64,000 nucleotides of DNA from Mucilaginibacter saanensis (lineage in GTDB: Bacteria; Bacteroidota; Bacteroidia; Sphingobacteriales; Sphingobacteriaceae), in assembly GCF_014200575.1 (NCBI RefSeq), contig NZ_JACHBZ010000009.1, forward strand, positions 161,737 to 225,736, in the 5' to 3' direction. The translations under genes were made by a program, and so were the position numbers. Below, in pieces: positions 45,782 to 54,822 of this stretch (position 1 is its first letter; every line of letters begins with the position of its first letter). The notes beneath the pieces were generated by a model. It had not been told where the DNA came from. It saw only the letters and a list, made by a program, of their open reading frames with translations, and ran no database searches.

Positions 45782-46213
45782 TTACCTTTCGAGGTATTCC
45801 GCGATCATGCCCATGACCGCGTATTTTATTCCCCTCGCATCTTCATTTTCTTCGCCGAACCCGAATAATTCAAAAATGGGTTCACAGGCTCCAATCAGGT
45901 TAATGACCTCATAGGTCAGTATACCGCTACTGCTCATGTGCAGATAAGCTTCCTCAAATTCATCCTCCAGTAAGGTTCTTACATATTCAAAGCGCGAAGG
46001 CCGCAGATCCTTGGTCAGTTCCTCCATGCAAAGTGCCTCAATGACATAGGCCGGCCGGTTTGCAACCTGTAGCTCCTGCCATAATTCTGTGACCGATTCC
46101 ACCTTGTGTTGGAGATAATGGGACAGCCGATGGTCTTCCTGCAGGGAGATCAGCAGATCCAGATGGTTCTGGACGAGGTAGCTGTGCAGTTTGTTGATGA
46201 GTTGATCTTTCAT
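45782..46213 (-). CDS. DUF1896 family protein
   Basis: 143 residues, soluble and acidic. The pattern RPAYVIEALCMEELTKDLRPSRFEYVRTLLEDEFE matches DUF1896, a family found beside conjugation genes in Bacteroidota and of unknown role. It lies 2 nt after the traE gene stop, and the broken methylase gene follows it, the usual partner of DUF1896 genes in such elements. Confidence 0.75.
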   Translation of the reverse strand: MKDQLINKLHSYLVQNHLDLLISLQEDHRLSHYLQHKVESVTELWQELQVANRPAYVIEALCMEELTKDLRPSRFEYVRTLLEDEFEEAYLHMSSSGILTYEVINLIGACEPIFELFGFGEENEDARGIKYAVMGMIAEYLER

Positions 46214-46215
46214 AA

Positions 46216-46551
46216 CTACATGCCGAAAAATGATTTAATAATGGTGGCTACAACCACCAAAAAAATACAGCTGCCGAACCAGGCGGCAGCGACTTTAGAG
46301 GTATCCTGGTCGCCTGCGTTCCACTTGCTGTAAACTTTAACCGCGCCGATCAGACCAAGGATGGCACCGATGGCGTACATCAGGTTGGTACCCGATTCAA
46401 AATAACTGCGTACCTGCGTATTGGCTTCATTAATGCCAGCGTTGCCATCCTGGCTCCGGGCAGAAAGGCTGACGATCATGCCTACAACTACTAATACGCC
46501 CGTTTTTAGGGTTTTACCCTCGAATTTTCTACTCCACTTTTTCATCTTCAC
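46216..46551 (-). CDS. traE: Conjugative transposon protein TraE (DUF4134)
   Basis: 111 residues with a signal peptide-like first helix (about 17-33, ending SARS-Q), then GINEANTQVRSYFESGTNLMYAIGAILGLIGAVKVYSKWNAGD and a second helix (GSCIFLVVVATIIKSFFG). This is the DUF4134/TraE family, VirB2-pilin-like. It is the first core tra gene, followed by DUF1896. Confidence 0.9.
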   Translation of the reverse strand: MKMKKWSRKFEGKTLKTGVLVVVGMIVSLSARSQDGNAGINEANTQVRSYFESGTNLMYAIGAILGLIGAVKVYSKWNAGDQDTSKVAAAWFGSCIFLVVVATIIKSFFGM

Positions 46552-46779
46552 TTATCTTATCGTTTAAAATTCTGGTCAAAGGTCTCCCAGTCCCCGCTCT
46601 GCACGCACCTGCGGAGGGGAGTTAGGAAGGGGCTGTTGTCGGTTTCCCGCTTTCTGTCTTCATCATCACTCCAAAGCGCTGGGATGAGGCGGGCAGTAAT
46701 AAATTGTTACCTGGTTTTTAGTTCCCGCGAACCCGGTCCCGGCTAATCACCGGAACGGGGCCGCAAGCGGCGCTGCCTG

Positions 46780-47259
46780 CTAATCGCTCCACCACTGATC
46801 CACCTCGTCATCGGTCAGCTCGGCAACGCCGATTCGTTCGCATTCGGTCACCACCTGCTCATTGATAGCAGGTCGGTGTGGTGAAGTTTTCAGGGAATTA
46901 TGTTTCCCGAAAATCGCTTTGATTTCGGGTAGCAATGTATCCGGGGAATAGGCCTTACCGGAAGCGGTGGTAATTAGTTTCTTTATGGACGAAATAAGCT
47001 CATCTGCCTGCTGGATATCATCGTCAGTGTAATTATCCTGGCGATAAATAACCTCTTCGGGTAATCCATCAGTCTGCTTTTCGGCATCTTTGAATACCAG
47101 TTGTTCTGGGAGGCTGTTACCCGCCATGCTTTTCCCGGCGGGGACAAACATTTGTTTGATATCGGCTGCGTAAAAACGGATACCGATAAACAAATAGTAA
47201 ATGACCAGCGCCGCAATTACGGTTTCAAAGTAGCTGGTCCATGACAAGTGATTTAACAT
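46780..47259 (-). CDS. Conserved element protein upstream of traE
   Basis: 159 residues from the ATG at 47259 (MLNHLSWTSYFETV; the frame opens at 47298). One N-terminal membrane helix (about 11-28, TVIAALVIYYLFIGIRFY) is followed by a hydrophilic, acidic, probably cytoplasmic or periplasmic domain ending ELTDDEVDQWWSD. Proteins of this form lie just before traE in many Bacteroidota elements. It starts the transfer operon here; role unknown. Confidence 0.65.
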   Translation of the reverse strand: MLNHLSWTSYFETVIAALVIYYLFIGIRFYAADIKQMFVPAGKSMAGNSLPEQLVFKDAEKQTDGLPEEVIYRQDNYTDDDIQQADELISSIKKLITTASGKAYSPDTLLPEIKAIFGKHNSLKTSPHRPAINEQVVTECERIGVAELTDDEVDQWWSD

Positions 47260-47298
47260 AATCTTTGCTTTTAATTTCTTCAATTCCTTAAAGCTCAT

Positions 47299-47807
47299 TC
47301 AATAACTGCTGATTGATTTGAGCCTGTTTGTTGACACAAAGGAACCGCGTTGCGTACTTTTATACAAGTCCAACTTGTGGTTGTATCTTATTTGTATCCT
47401 TGTATCCGATTGATAGTCAGCTATATATTGTCGATGGGAAGAAGAGGTGGACGGCGCAGAATTAAAATAAGTAAAATTTGATGAAATTAAAAAGAGCTGA
47501 AATATAGACTCTCACTGGATATTCTTGAAAGTATTTTATCATATAGTAAACTCTATCTTAACATGGTGAACCTCCTGAACAGTCACTTTACACATAAACC
47601 TTTTATCCGTTCAGATAATTAGAGTGCAGGAAGCGCTGACGCCGATCGCAGAATATTTTTAATCACCTATGCGTATATCAATAAGAAAACCTTAAAGGAG
47701 TTGCGTTACTTCAATACGGAAGTCTTACACCGGTTTTTAAGTCCCTGGTTCAAAGTGGTAGATTTGAATTTAGCTTATTAGGAATTCCAGTCTTCACCAA
47801 TAACTGC
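47299..47807. other. 509-nt region upstream of the tra operon
   Basis: Contains a palindrome and short direct repeats (listed apart), then a plus-strand open stretch of about 53 codons (about 47621-47781, with YAYINKKTLKELRYFNTEVL) which I do not recognise; it may be a gene fragment. No other signal was seen. Confidence 0.45.
47364..47406. promoter_or_regulatory. Candidate operator region of the tra operon
   Basis: ACAAGT-CCA-ACTTGT at 47364-47378 is a perfect inverted repeat. It is followed by three direct copies of TTGTATC (47381-47387, 47392-47398, 47400-47406). It lies about 105 nt before the first gene of the minus-strand transfer operon, a fitting place for a regulator site. Confidence 0.4.
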
Positions 47808-48755
47808 CTATATGCGGTTTATAAAAGGACGGCTATCCAGCCATTTTTCAATGGCCTTGATGCTATCCGTATAAAATAATTTGTAAGTTTCCTCGGTGAC
47901 GTAACCGATATGCGGTGTGGCCAAAACGTTATCCAGTGTACGAAAGGCATGGTCCGCGGGTAAGGGTTCGGTATCATAAACGTCTATAGCTGCGCCGGCG
48001 ATCTTTTTATAGGTTAATGCTTCAATCAGTTCGGCTTCGTCTACCAAGGGGCCGCGCGAGGTATTGATCAGATAAGCGCTGGGTTTCATGCGTGCGAGTT
48101 CGCCGGTTCCTATAATGCCCCGCGAGCGGTCGCTTAGCACGAGGTGTATAGTAACAAAGTCAGCTTCCTTGAACAGACGTTCTTTATTCACGAGTTCCGC
48201 TCCAGCGCGGTGCGCTTTTTCTTCCGTGAGATTTTCACTCCAGGCGATCACCTTCATTTCAAATGCCTTGGCGTATTGCGCGATCTTGGTGCCGATCCTA
48301 CCCAAACCGACGATGCCGATTGTTTTCCCTTTGAGGTCGACGCCGATGCCTGTTTGCCAGCCGCCTGTTTTTACATTTTGCGCTTCGGAGGGGATATGGC
48401 GGACCATGGCCATTAATAGTGCCCAGGTCAGCTCCGGCGCGCCGCTTTCTACATAGCCTGTCGTAGCCACTTCAATACCCAGCGTCTCGCAGGCCTTCAG
48501 GTCGAGGGAAGCGTTGTGTTGACCGGTGGAAACGATCAGCTTTAAATTGGGCAACGCACTTAATAGTTGACGATTCATCGGCGTTCTTTCGCGCATTATG
48601 CAAACAATCTCAAAGGGCAGCAGCCGTTCAATGAGTACATGCTGATCACTGATATGGTCGTTAAATATCGTGATGTCTGCTCGGCCAGTTAAGGCAGACC
48701 AATCGGCCATTTTTAAAGCTATTTGTTGATAATCGTCCAGAACCGCTATTTGCAT
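47808..48755 (-). CDS. D-2-hydroxyacid dehydrogenase family protein
   Basis: 315 residues. The NAD-binding domain has GKTIGIVGLGRIGTKIAQ (GxGxxG) with the catalytic Arg in the INTSRGPLVDEAELIEAL block, the Glu in VYDTEPLP and the His in LATPHIGYVT. The family reduces 2-oxoacids or oxidises D-2-hydroxyacids (phosphoglycerate dehydrogenase/glyoxylate reductase type). The exact acid is not clear. It stands alone within the element, so it may be cargo. Confidence 0.9.
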   Translation of the reverse strand: MQIAVLDDYQQIALKMADWSALTGRADITIFNDHISDQHVLIERLLPFEIVCIMRERTPMNRQLLSALPNLKLIVSTGQHNASLDLKACETLGIEVATTGYVESGAPELTWALLMAMVRHIPSEAQNVKTGGWQTGIGVDLKGKTIGIVGLGRIGTKIAQYAKAFEMKVIAWSENLTEEKAHRAGAELVNKERLFKEADFVTIHLVLSDRSRGIIGTGELARMKPSAYLINTSRGPLVDEAELIEALTYKKIAGAAIDVYDTEPLPADHAFRTLDNVLATPHIGYVTEETYKLFYTDSIKAIEKWLDSRPFINRI

Positions 48756-48858
48756 AGGCGCAAATTTCTATTTTTTTTCTTACATAACGCTGGGTAATCC
48801 TGGTAGTTTTAGTTTGGTGTACTTGTTTTTAGGTGCTGGTATTCTTTAAGCTTGCATT

Positions 48859-49114
48859 GTGTTCAAGATCAAGGGTCCTCATTTTTATTTCCGTTTAACT
48901 GAAAGCATAACCGACGTGCTGTGTAATACGCTGATTGTGCTCTTGCCCATTCTGGTGCTTTTTCATAGCACCGGCAGGCGGTATTGGCATGGTAGCAGGC
49001 GCATTGCTGATCAGTCTGACGGGTCTTCCAGGTAAGACCGCATGGACTGCTTCATATCCAGCAGGCCAGATGAGGATGCACAGCACTTATTACAAGAGGA
49101 TGTTATTCGCTTAA
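48859..49114 (+). pseudogene. Possible remnant of an FUSC-type exporter gene
   Basis: From 48859 one frame reads KGPHFYFRLTESITDVLC and VLLPILVLF, then the reading moves to another frame with APAGGIGMVAGALLISLTGL and ends at a stop at 49112. The order 'hydrophobic segment - GIGMVxGALLISLTxLPG' is that of the start of FUSC/YccS-like membrane proteins. The rest of such a gene is absent. The two parts together need a frameshift near 48975. Identification is by pattern only. Confidence 0.4.
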
Positions 49115-49972
49115 ACGATAGCGAAGGTTTATCTTATCATAAGGAAAGATCGGCGAGGTGTTGTTTTTCACCAGTCCTGATTAGTTTTCTCGCTCGCTAT
49201 ATTCTTGTTTTTTCGATATGGCAAAGAAAAGGTGTGATTCTTACCTCGAAATATCAACCTACAGAATAAAATTAAGGTTTTATTTAGTATTGAAAAGTTA
49301 ATTATCTGTTTGATAATTAACTTTTTAAGTTTATAAAGTAGATGTGAGTAGCATTTTTTTTTAATTCTTTTGCTAAATCGCGTCTTTGTGCTGCTTTACT
49401 AAGATGAAAAATAATTACAATATCAACTAAAAACTCGGGGGCCGGAAAGTTTATTTTGAAATTCAATATATGAAAAGTAGGTGTTAAAGATAGGGGTATA
49501 GTTAACATTATATAATTCTGGATTCAGAAACATAAGCTGATGGCTCCACCGAGTCTGTATAAGTTGGAATTGATCTGGCGTAAGTGATATGGAGTGAATA
49601 ACTGATGTTTGTTATTAAACGGAATGGTCATTGAGGAAATGTTCTTTGCTATTTTAATAAGATTAGTAACGACTGTTTGCTGTTTTTTTAGAATATCGTT
49701 ACAAGCTATGAAAATGATCGTTCTTAGCTAAGGAATAACGAGATTTTATTTTTTTTGAAAAGAAGCTTCCGTTGTGATATACGTCGTTAACTCCAGATAT
49801 GGTGATCTATCGGCTTACTTAATGTTAATGATTGGATTATAGACTTCGCGATGTGATCCAGTGCTCACTTCCTTTATATCATTTTATGGATGTGTGAACA
49901 CTAAATTGAAGCAGTAGCCTGTACGTTAATAATGTTGTGGACCTTGTTTATATAATTTAATCTTATTTAGTC
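49115..49972. other. AT-rich non-coding stretch (858 nt)
   Basis: No gene recognised. It carries the long hairpin at 49293-49325 and is otherwise AT-rich, unlike the GC-richer tra genes on the left. A 63-codon minus-strand frame (49317-49508) is present but has no family features. Confidence 0.45.
49293..49325. terminator. Long AT-rich terminator-like hairpin
   Basis: A perfect 14-bp stem, AAAAGTTAATTATC / GATAATTAACTTTT with a 5-nt loop, followed on the plus strand by a further T. It could end transcripts from either side. Confidence 0.6.
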
Positions 49973-50293
49973 ATGTTAAATTTCCTAAAAAAACTTTCTA
50001 CTGAAGTTGACATTAAACTTACAGATGAAAGAAACAAAATTGCCAGTAGTTTGATCGGTAAACAATATCATCTTAATCAGTATATGATAGACTTTGAAAG
50101 TCATAGAGATGGTTTTATAGATGGGATACTATCAATTAGAAATACCGAAAACTATAGGATAAAAACTTTTTTTAATGTATATATTTTCAGGGATGCTGTA
50201 TTTATAGCTGTATATACACTTGATTTAATGAAAATAATAGATGTGCCGTCTGAAAAATTTGTTGCCGAATTAAGTAAATTAATTTTACAATAA
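49973..50293 (+). CDS. Small hypothetical protein, orphan
   Basis: 106 residues. N-terminal MLNFLKKLSTEVDIKLTDERNKIASSLIG is helical; the middle HRDGFIDGILSIRNTENYRIKTFFNVYIFRDAVFIAVYTLDL alternates strands, and the C-terminus is a short helix. No known motif is recognised. The base composition is low in GC, as in the surrounding island. It may be a recently acquired gene or a protein particular to the element. Confidence 0.5.
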   Translation: MLNFLKKLSTEVDIKLTDERNKIASSLIGKQYHLNQYMIDFESHRDGFIDGILSIRNTENYRIKTFFNVYIFRDAVFIAVYTLDLMKIIDVPSEKFVAELSKLILQ

Positions 50294-50959
50294 CCTTTTC
50301 AAGACTTAAAATAGGACTTCACTATCCACTGGTGGTTTTTAAGTCATTAAATATGAGAATTGAAATGGGGGAATTATATTTTCTACGCTATATTTTTCGT
50401 TTTAGGAGTAATTCGAAGAATGTTGTTACTCCCAAGAATTTCATTTTGATAGAACTTAATATCTATTGAAATTCGGTCTTATAATATAGTTTGTTAATCG
50501 TTTCCGTCAATTTATCGTATCCTTTTGGTGACGAATCTCAGCTTGTAAACTTGACGTGGTATCAATCTCTGTCTTTAATTATATATAATATATTAACCTC
50601 GGGTTATTGTTAATGGGGAAGTGGGTTAACTGGTAATAGATAATGGAAGATGTACAGGTAGGATACATGGTGATAGGGTTGTTGCTAGCATGAAGAAATT
50701 AATGTTTGCTTGTATTTTGAAAGCGGCAAACTATCGGCTGAAGAGATGTCAAATATCTTTATTTCATCTGTATATCGATATTGGAAGTTTTTTTTATCTT
50801 TTAGTTTCTTTTAACCCGGTTGTTGTTTGTTGATTTTTAGATGCTTACATCATGTAAGTATATGTGAGTAGTGTTTTTATAGACAATTGTGCTCTAACGC
50901 ATTATTTTTGCGCCCGCAGAACCTATGCGAATTCTTGTGCACAATTAAAAAATCAAAGT
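50294..50959. other. 666-nt AT-rich intergenic region
   Basis: No coding signal. Near the right end TATTTTTG (50903-50910) fits a Bacteroidota -7 box 50 nt before the start of the secreted protein at 50960; no well-spaced -33 box is seen. Confidence 0.45.
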
Positions 50960-51910
50960 ATGAATAAACATTTATTTTTAGCTATTTTAATGCTTGTTTC
51001 TATTTCAGTTCAAGCACAAACAGCGCGCTCCGGTATAAACAATCCGACACCCACTGTTACATTGGATGTTACAGGTAATCCAACAAATACGAATTTTTTT
51101 GATGGGGTAATGGCTCCCAGATTAACAGGGGTACAGTTGAGAGCGAAAACATACACCGCCACTCAAAATGGCGCAATCGTTAATGTAACTGTAGCAGACC
51201 CTGCTCCAGCAGGCCAAACGATAAATGTTACCACGCCCGGTTACTATTATTTTAACGGATCAGCATTGTCATGGATAAGGTTTGTAGGTGGTGCCGGTGG
51301 CGTTGCGACAACCGGGCAGATTTTAACTGCTGATGTGAATGGGTTTGGGGTATGGAAAACACTGGCGGTAACTTCTATACCAGGTACATTACCGGCTTCA
51401 GGTTCATCCGTAAGTTTTAGTTCTTACGGATCCGGAACCCCTCCCAATACCATTTTATATACAACAGGTTACATAACACTGCCACCTGGTAAATGGTTAG
51501 TGGCTTTTGGTACCACAGCTGGAATTGGATACAATGCGACTTACCCAAGAATGTTAAATACTGATGCCAATTTGTGGCTTACTTTATATTTAAGTGATAG
51601 TAACACGACTGGAGCTAATACGGCCGATTATATCACAACATATTCTGGCCCCAGGGGATCTGCCGGTGTTTTGGGAAGAGGTGCCAATAAAACCTATGTT
51701 TCCGGGTATGAAGCTGTTAATAATACATCCGGAGCCAACAAAATATATTACTTATGGGCATACCAAGAGCAAGATATTAATCCTGGTGTAGTAGCTAGCA
51801 GTACAACGCGATATGATAACGGTAGCGGTACCGAAGTTAATGCTTATTGGTTAAATATAATGGACGTCAGTTATTGGGAAAGATATTTTTTTGCTATTCC
51901 TATCCAATAA
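50960..51910 (+). CDS. Secreted beta-rich protein, unknown function
   Basis: 316 residues from the ATG at 50960; the frame opens at 50864 but only this start has a signal peptide (MNKHLFLAILMLVSISVQA-Q). The N-terminal part resembles repeats of Bacteroidota 'tail-like' surface proteins (VTLDVTGNPTNTNFFDGVMA, GVQLRAKTYTATQNGAIVNV), while the C-terminal part (YITLPPGKWLVAFGTTA) looks like a C1q/collar-type beta domain. Rich in Gly/Thr/Asn. Secreted to the periplasm or surface. Followed by a strong terminator, so it is its own unit. Confidence 0.6.
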   Translation: MNKHLFLAILMLVSISVQAQTARSGINNPTPTVTLDVTGNPTNTNFFDGVMAPRLTGVQLRAKTYTATQNGAIVNVTVADPAPAGQTINVTTPGYYYFNGSALSWIRFVGGAGGVATTGQILTADVNGFGVWKTLAVTSIPGTLPASGSSVSFSSYGSGTPPNTILYTTGYITLPPGKWLVAFGTTAGIGYNATYPRMLNTDANLWLTLYLSDSNTTGANTADYITTYSGPRGSAGVLGRGANKTYVSGYEAVNNTSGANKIYYLWAYQEQDINPGVVASSTTRYDNGSGTEVNAYWLNIMDVSYWERYFFAIPIQ

Positions 51911-51950
51911 AGTTCCTTACGGCTCCACGAGTTATGTTTTAAAGAATATT

Positions 51951-51986
51951 AAAAATGCTGTAAATGAATGATTTACAGCATTTTTT
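51951..51986 (+). terminator. Terminator of the secreted protein gene
   Basis: AAAAATGCTGTAAAT / ATTTACAGCATTTTT hairpin with a GAATG loop, followed by more T; 40 nt after the stop. Confidence 0.88.
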
Positions 51987-52029
51987 GTTTACGGTCATAT
52001 CTAAATAAAACCAAATAATGGTATTCTTC

Positions 52030-52049
52030 TGGTGACCTATTGGTGACCT
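52030..52049. repeat. Short direct repeat TGGTGACCT, 11-nt period
   Basis: TGGTGACCT at 52030-52038 and 52041-52049, one helical turn apart. It sits immediately before a truncated hydrolase gene, so it may mark an old recombination joint. Confidence 0.4.
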
Positions 52050-52069
52050 GTAGGGGTTAAAAGCCAGGT

Positions 52070-52288
52070 TTTGTAAGTCCGATCACCGATACCGCCTGGA
52101 AACATAAACCGACTTATGGTTTGATTGCTACTGAAGGTATCAACCATGACATACAAAGAGCGATGTATAGCCGGTCAAACACATAGGTAACCGAAGTTAA
52201 AGGCAGCCACGTGATCTTTATGTCGCAGCCGCAAATAGTTGCCAGTGTTATTATCGAAGCCGCAATAAATAGCGCTCAGCAACAATAA
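52070..52288 (+). pseudogene. C-terminal fragment of an alpha/beta hydrolase with a nonsense codon
   Basis: An open frame reads TAWKHKPTYGLIATEGINHD, IQRAMYSRSNT, then a TAG stop, then VTEVKGSHVIFMSQPQIVAS to a TAA at 52286. This is the C-terminal part of a common alpha/beta hydrolase family (the catalytic His lies in KGSHVIFMSQP). The N-terminal part, with the nucleophile, is missing and no start is visible. Confidence 0.75.
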
Positions 52289-52310
52289 GGTTGAAGTTGT
52301 CATCAATAAA

Positions 52311-52348
52311 AAACAAAAAGCCAGTCCATGTCCCTGGCTTTTTGTTTG
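52311..52348. terminator. Bidirectional terminator between the hydrolase fragment and the NIPSNAP gene
   Basis: AAACAAAAAGCCAG / CTGGCTTTTTGTTT hairpin with a 10-nt loop; T-rich on both strands. It serves the NIPSNAP gene (stop at 52366) on the minus strand. Confidence 0.85.
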
Positions 52349-52365
52349 TGCAGAAGCTCTTCTGA

Positions 52366-53157
52366 TTAATAATCAGAATAATCTGCCGGGTACAGGAAAA
52401 AGCTTTCGCCTTTTGACACGTTGTGCTGATACTCAGGCATTTTACCCAACGCAACAAAATCCGGGTCCTTACCAAACTGTTTCCATTTGTCTATATTATC
52501 CTGTTTGTTGTCATAGGTGGTCATGTACATCAAATTAGGCATGTGGCTGCCTGCTATAACCTCCGAGTAAAACACGCCGTTCATGTTATACTTCTTAAAT
52601 ATGGCCATTTCATCGCCTACATTAAACATTTTAACTTTACTGGCATGCAGTTTTTCAGTAGCACCCTCGTAGCTGCGTAACTCATATACCCTGTCTGCTT
52701 TTTTTCCGGTTAGGTTTGGTAGGTTTGGCTCAGGAGCATTGACAAATGCACGGGTTATAATTGTTTCTATACGTGCATATGGCGTATTATTATAAGCAGC
52801 GTCCAAATAATCTTTACCTGCATCAAGGTAGGTTTGATCTTTTAATATTTTCTGATCAGTATTTTCCAAGGCGTCCCAGGTGCGGTACGGTATAAAAACA
52901 TATATTTTTTTGTCCAGACTATCCTGTTTTATAACTTTAAAAACCCCAACGTTTTTTACGCCGGCTTTGTGCAATGCGGGCAGATAAGCATTTTGAAAAT
53001 ACGAATCTAAGCGTGCTTCCTGTGCCGCGTTTTTAAAATGATATATTTTAAGCTGGTAATAATACCTTACCGCAGCATTAGCCTTAGCGCTTAAAATGAA
53101 TACTAAAATGATGGAAAGAAAAAGGCAAATAAATTTAGATGGGCGGTACGGTTTCAT
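52366..53157 (-). CDS. Exported NIPSNAP-family protein
   Basis: 263 residues from the ATG at 53157; the GTG at 53178 is further upstream, but this ATG begins a clean signal peptide (MKPYRPSKFICLFLSIILVF...ANA). Two NIPSNAP-like halves follow: RYYYQLKIYHFKNAAQEARLD and DRVYELRSYEGATEKLHASKV (ferredoxin-like alpha+beta pairs). The family is of unknown role in bacteria and often secreted. A palindrome at 53221-53240, just upstream of the start, matches the proposed HxlR site. Confidence 0.85.
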   Translation of the reverse strand: MKPYRPSKFICLFLSIILVFILSAKANAAVRYYYQLKIYHFKNAAQEARLDSYFQNAYLPALHKAGVKNVGVFKVIKQDSLDKKIYVFIPYRTWDALENTDQKILKDQTYLDAGKDYLDAAYNNTPYARIETIITRAFVNAPEPNLPNLTGKKADRVYELRSYEGATEKLHASKVKMFNVGDEMAIFKKYNMNGVFYSEVIAGSHMPNLMYMTTYDNKQDNIDKWKQFGKDPDFVALGKMPEYQHNVSKGESFFLYPADYSDY

Positions 53158-53220
53158 AGCACTATGTTTAATGTTCACTACAAAACTATATTAATGCTAC
53201 GGTAAAAATAAATAGGAGAC

Positions 53221-53240
53221 CACTAATAAATCAATTAGTG
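53221..53240 (-). promoter_or_regulatory. Candidate HxlR operator 1 (NIPSNAP promoter)
   Basis: CACTAAT-AAATCA-ATTAGTG, a perfect 7-bp inverted repeat with a 6-nt spacer, 64 nt before the NIPSNAP start. Its reverse complement (ACTAAT-TGATTT-ATTAGT core) matches the sites at 53617-53634 and 55883-55900. Confidence 0.65.
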
Positions 53241-53262
53241 AACAGCCCATTCTTTTAAGCCA

Positions 53263-53616
53263 TCAAAATTTCATTTTTCCTTCTGAAAAATCGCATAATC
53301 CGCCCAATATTTCGCTCAGCTCTACTCCTTTGCTGGTTAAGATATATTCCGTTCTGGGCGGCTTTCCGGGTATACAGTTTTTATGGATCAGATCATGCTG
53401 CTCCAGGTGCCTTAACCGGTCGGCAAGGATGTGATCACTGATATGTTCCAGATCTTCTCTCAAACTGTTAAAGCGTGCATTACCTTCCTCAATGCTAAAG
53501 AGCACTTCGGTCATCCATCGTTTACTCAACAAATAGAGAAGCTCATTAAGGGCGCATTTTTCTTCCAGGAATGACTGATTATGAAAATTCGTGGAACTTA
53601 GTTTTCTTTCTGACAT
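53263..53616 (-). CDS. HxlR-family transcriptional regulator
   Basis: 117 residues, a single winged-helix HTH domain of the MarR-like HxlR type. Features: conserved Cys21 in EEKCALNELLYLLSKRW, the recognition region FNSLREDLEHISDHILADRLRHL and the wing PPRTEYILTSKGVEL. In HxlR regulators such as YodB and HypR the N-terminal Cys senses oxidants or electrophiles. A site identical in form to those at 53221 and 55883 abuts its start codon, which suggests it represses itself. Divergent from the aldo/keto reductase gene. Confidence 0.9.
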   Translation of the reverse strand: MSERKLSSTNFHNQSFLEEKCALNELLYLLSKRWMTEVLFSIEEGNARFNSLREDLEHISDHILADRLRHLEQHDLIHKNCIPGKPPRTEYILTSKGVELSEILGGLCDFSEGKMKF

Positions 53617-53634
53617 ACTAATTGGTTAATGAGT
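53617..53634 (-). promoter_or_regulatory. Candidate HxlR operator 2 (HxlR/reductase promoter)
   Basis: ACTAAT-TGGTTA-ATGAGT, arms of 6 bp with one mismatch, directly before the hxlR start codon and 146 nt before the start of the reductase pseudogene. Confidence 0.65.
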
Positions 53635-53779
53635 TACTAATTAAGAGTTAGGCTATTGGCCTCCTCTATCATTAATTGTTCCTTTGCGGCTGTAAATGCC
53701 TTATTCGATGAGCAGAACACAACAAAGTTGATAATTGAAGTACAATAAATAAGGAATGTAACTAAAATTAAACAAAATT

Positions 53780-54767
53780 ATGAAATATAGAAAATACGGA
53801 TTTATTACTTTCTGAAGTAACATTTGGTGCCTGGGCAGCCGGTGGCTGGATGTGGGGTGGCACCGAACGAAAAGACGCAATTGATGCGATCCGGGTTTCT
53901 TATTCCCTTGGCGTAACTTCAATTGATACAGCTCCTATATATGGGCAGGGCACCAGCGAGGAAATTGTTGGAGAAGCGATCAAGGGGTTGCCGCGCGATC
54001 ATTTTCAGATCCTGACCAAATATGGCATGCGCTGGGACCTGCAAAAAGGTGATTTCGCTTTTAGCAGTAAAAACAACAGCGGGGCAGCTATTGATATTTA
54101 TAAATATGCATGAAAAGAAAGCATCATTAAAGAATGTGAAGACAGTCTAAAGCGTTTGGGAACTGATTATATCGACCTGTACCAAATCCACTGGCCCGAT
54201 TCTACAACCCCGATAGCCGAAAGCATGGAAGCTGTTTCCCGCTTAATTGAGCAGGGTAAAGTACGATATGCAGGGGTTTGTAATTATAACGCAGTGCAAA
54301 TGGCGGAAGCCGAGAAGTATATTACCCCTGCGTCTAACCAGGTGCCCTACAGCATGGCTAAACGTTCCATTGAATCGGAGCTCATTCCATATTGTTTGGA
54401 AAATAAAAAATCAGTTTTAGCCTACAGTCCATTAGAACGGGGACTTTTAACCGGCAAAATGAAACCGGGGCATGTGTTTGCCGGCGGCGACCATCGAAAA
54501 GAGGTTTCCTTTTTTAAAGAAGAAAATTTAAAAAGGACAGATGAATTTCTGAATCTGTTAAAACCTATTGCTAAGGAAAAGCATTTAACACTTGGGCAAC
54601 TGGTTATCCTGTGGACATTGCAACAGTCCGGAATTACCATAGCGCTGGTGGGCGCAAGGAACAGCGAACAGGCCATTGAAAATGCTACGGCTGTTGACAC
54701 AGCGCTAAACCAGGAAGAAACTGAAGTAATAACCGGTTACCTGGAACACCTGGAGCTGATTGCCTGA
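53780..54767 (+). pseudogene. Aldo/keto reductase gene, broken by a 5' frameshift and an in-frame stop
   Basis: Starts MKYRKYG at 53780, then continues as LLLSEVTFGAWAAGGWMWGG in the +1 frame from 53802. The product has IDTAPIYGQGTSEEIV with the catalytic Asp and Tyr, ILTKYGMR with the Lys, and IHWPD with the His of aldo/keto reductases. TGA at 54111-54113 interrupts GAAID-IYKYA-*-KESIIKEC. An intact enzyme would reduce an aldehyde or ketone with NADPH. Both lesions are in otherwise well-kept sequence, so the breakage is recent. Confidence 0.85.
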
Positions 54768-54822
54768 TAGCGACTGAAAACTTATTAGGAACTTCTGATC
54801 TTATACTGATCATACTACCTGG

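Noticed and set aside
49317..49508. 63-codon minus-strand frame in the AT-rich island
   Set aside because: No motif and no clear start. The hairpin at its end is suggestive, but I could not support a gene.
54111..54113. In-frame TGA in the aldo/keto reductase as a selenocysteine codon
   Set aside because: The position is not near the active site, no selenocysteine insertion hairpin is evident, and the gene also has a 5' frameshift. A nonsense mutation is simpler.
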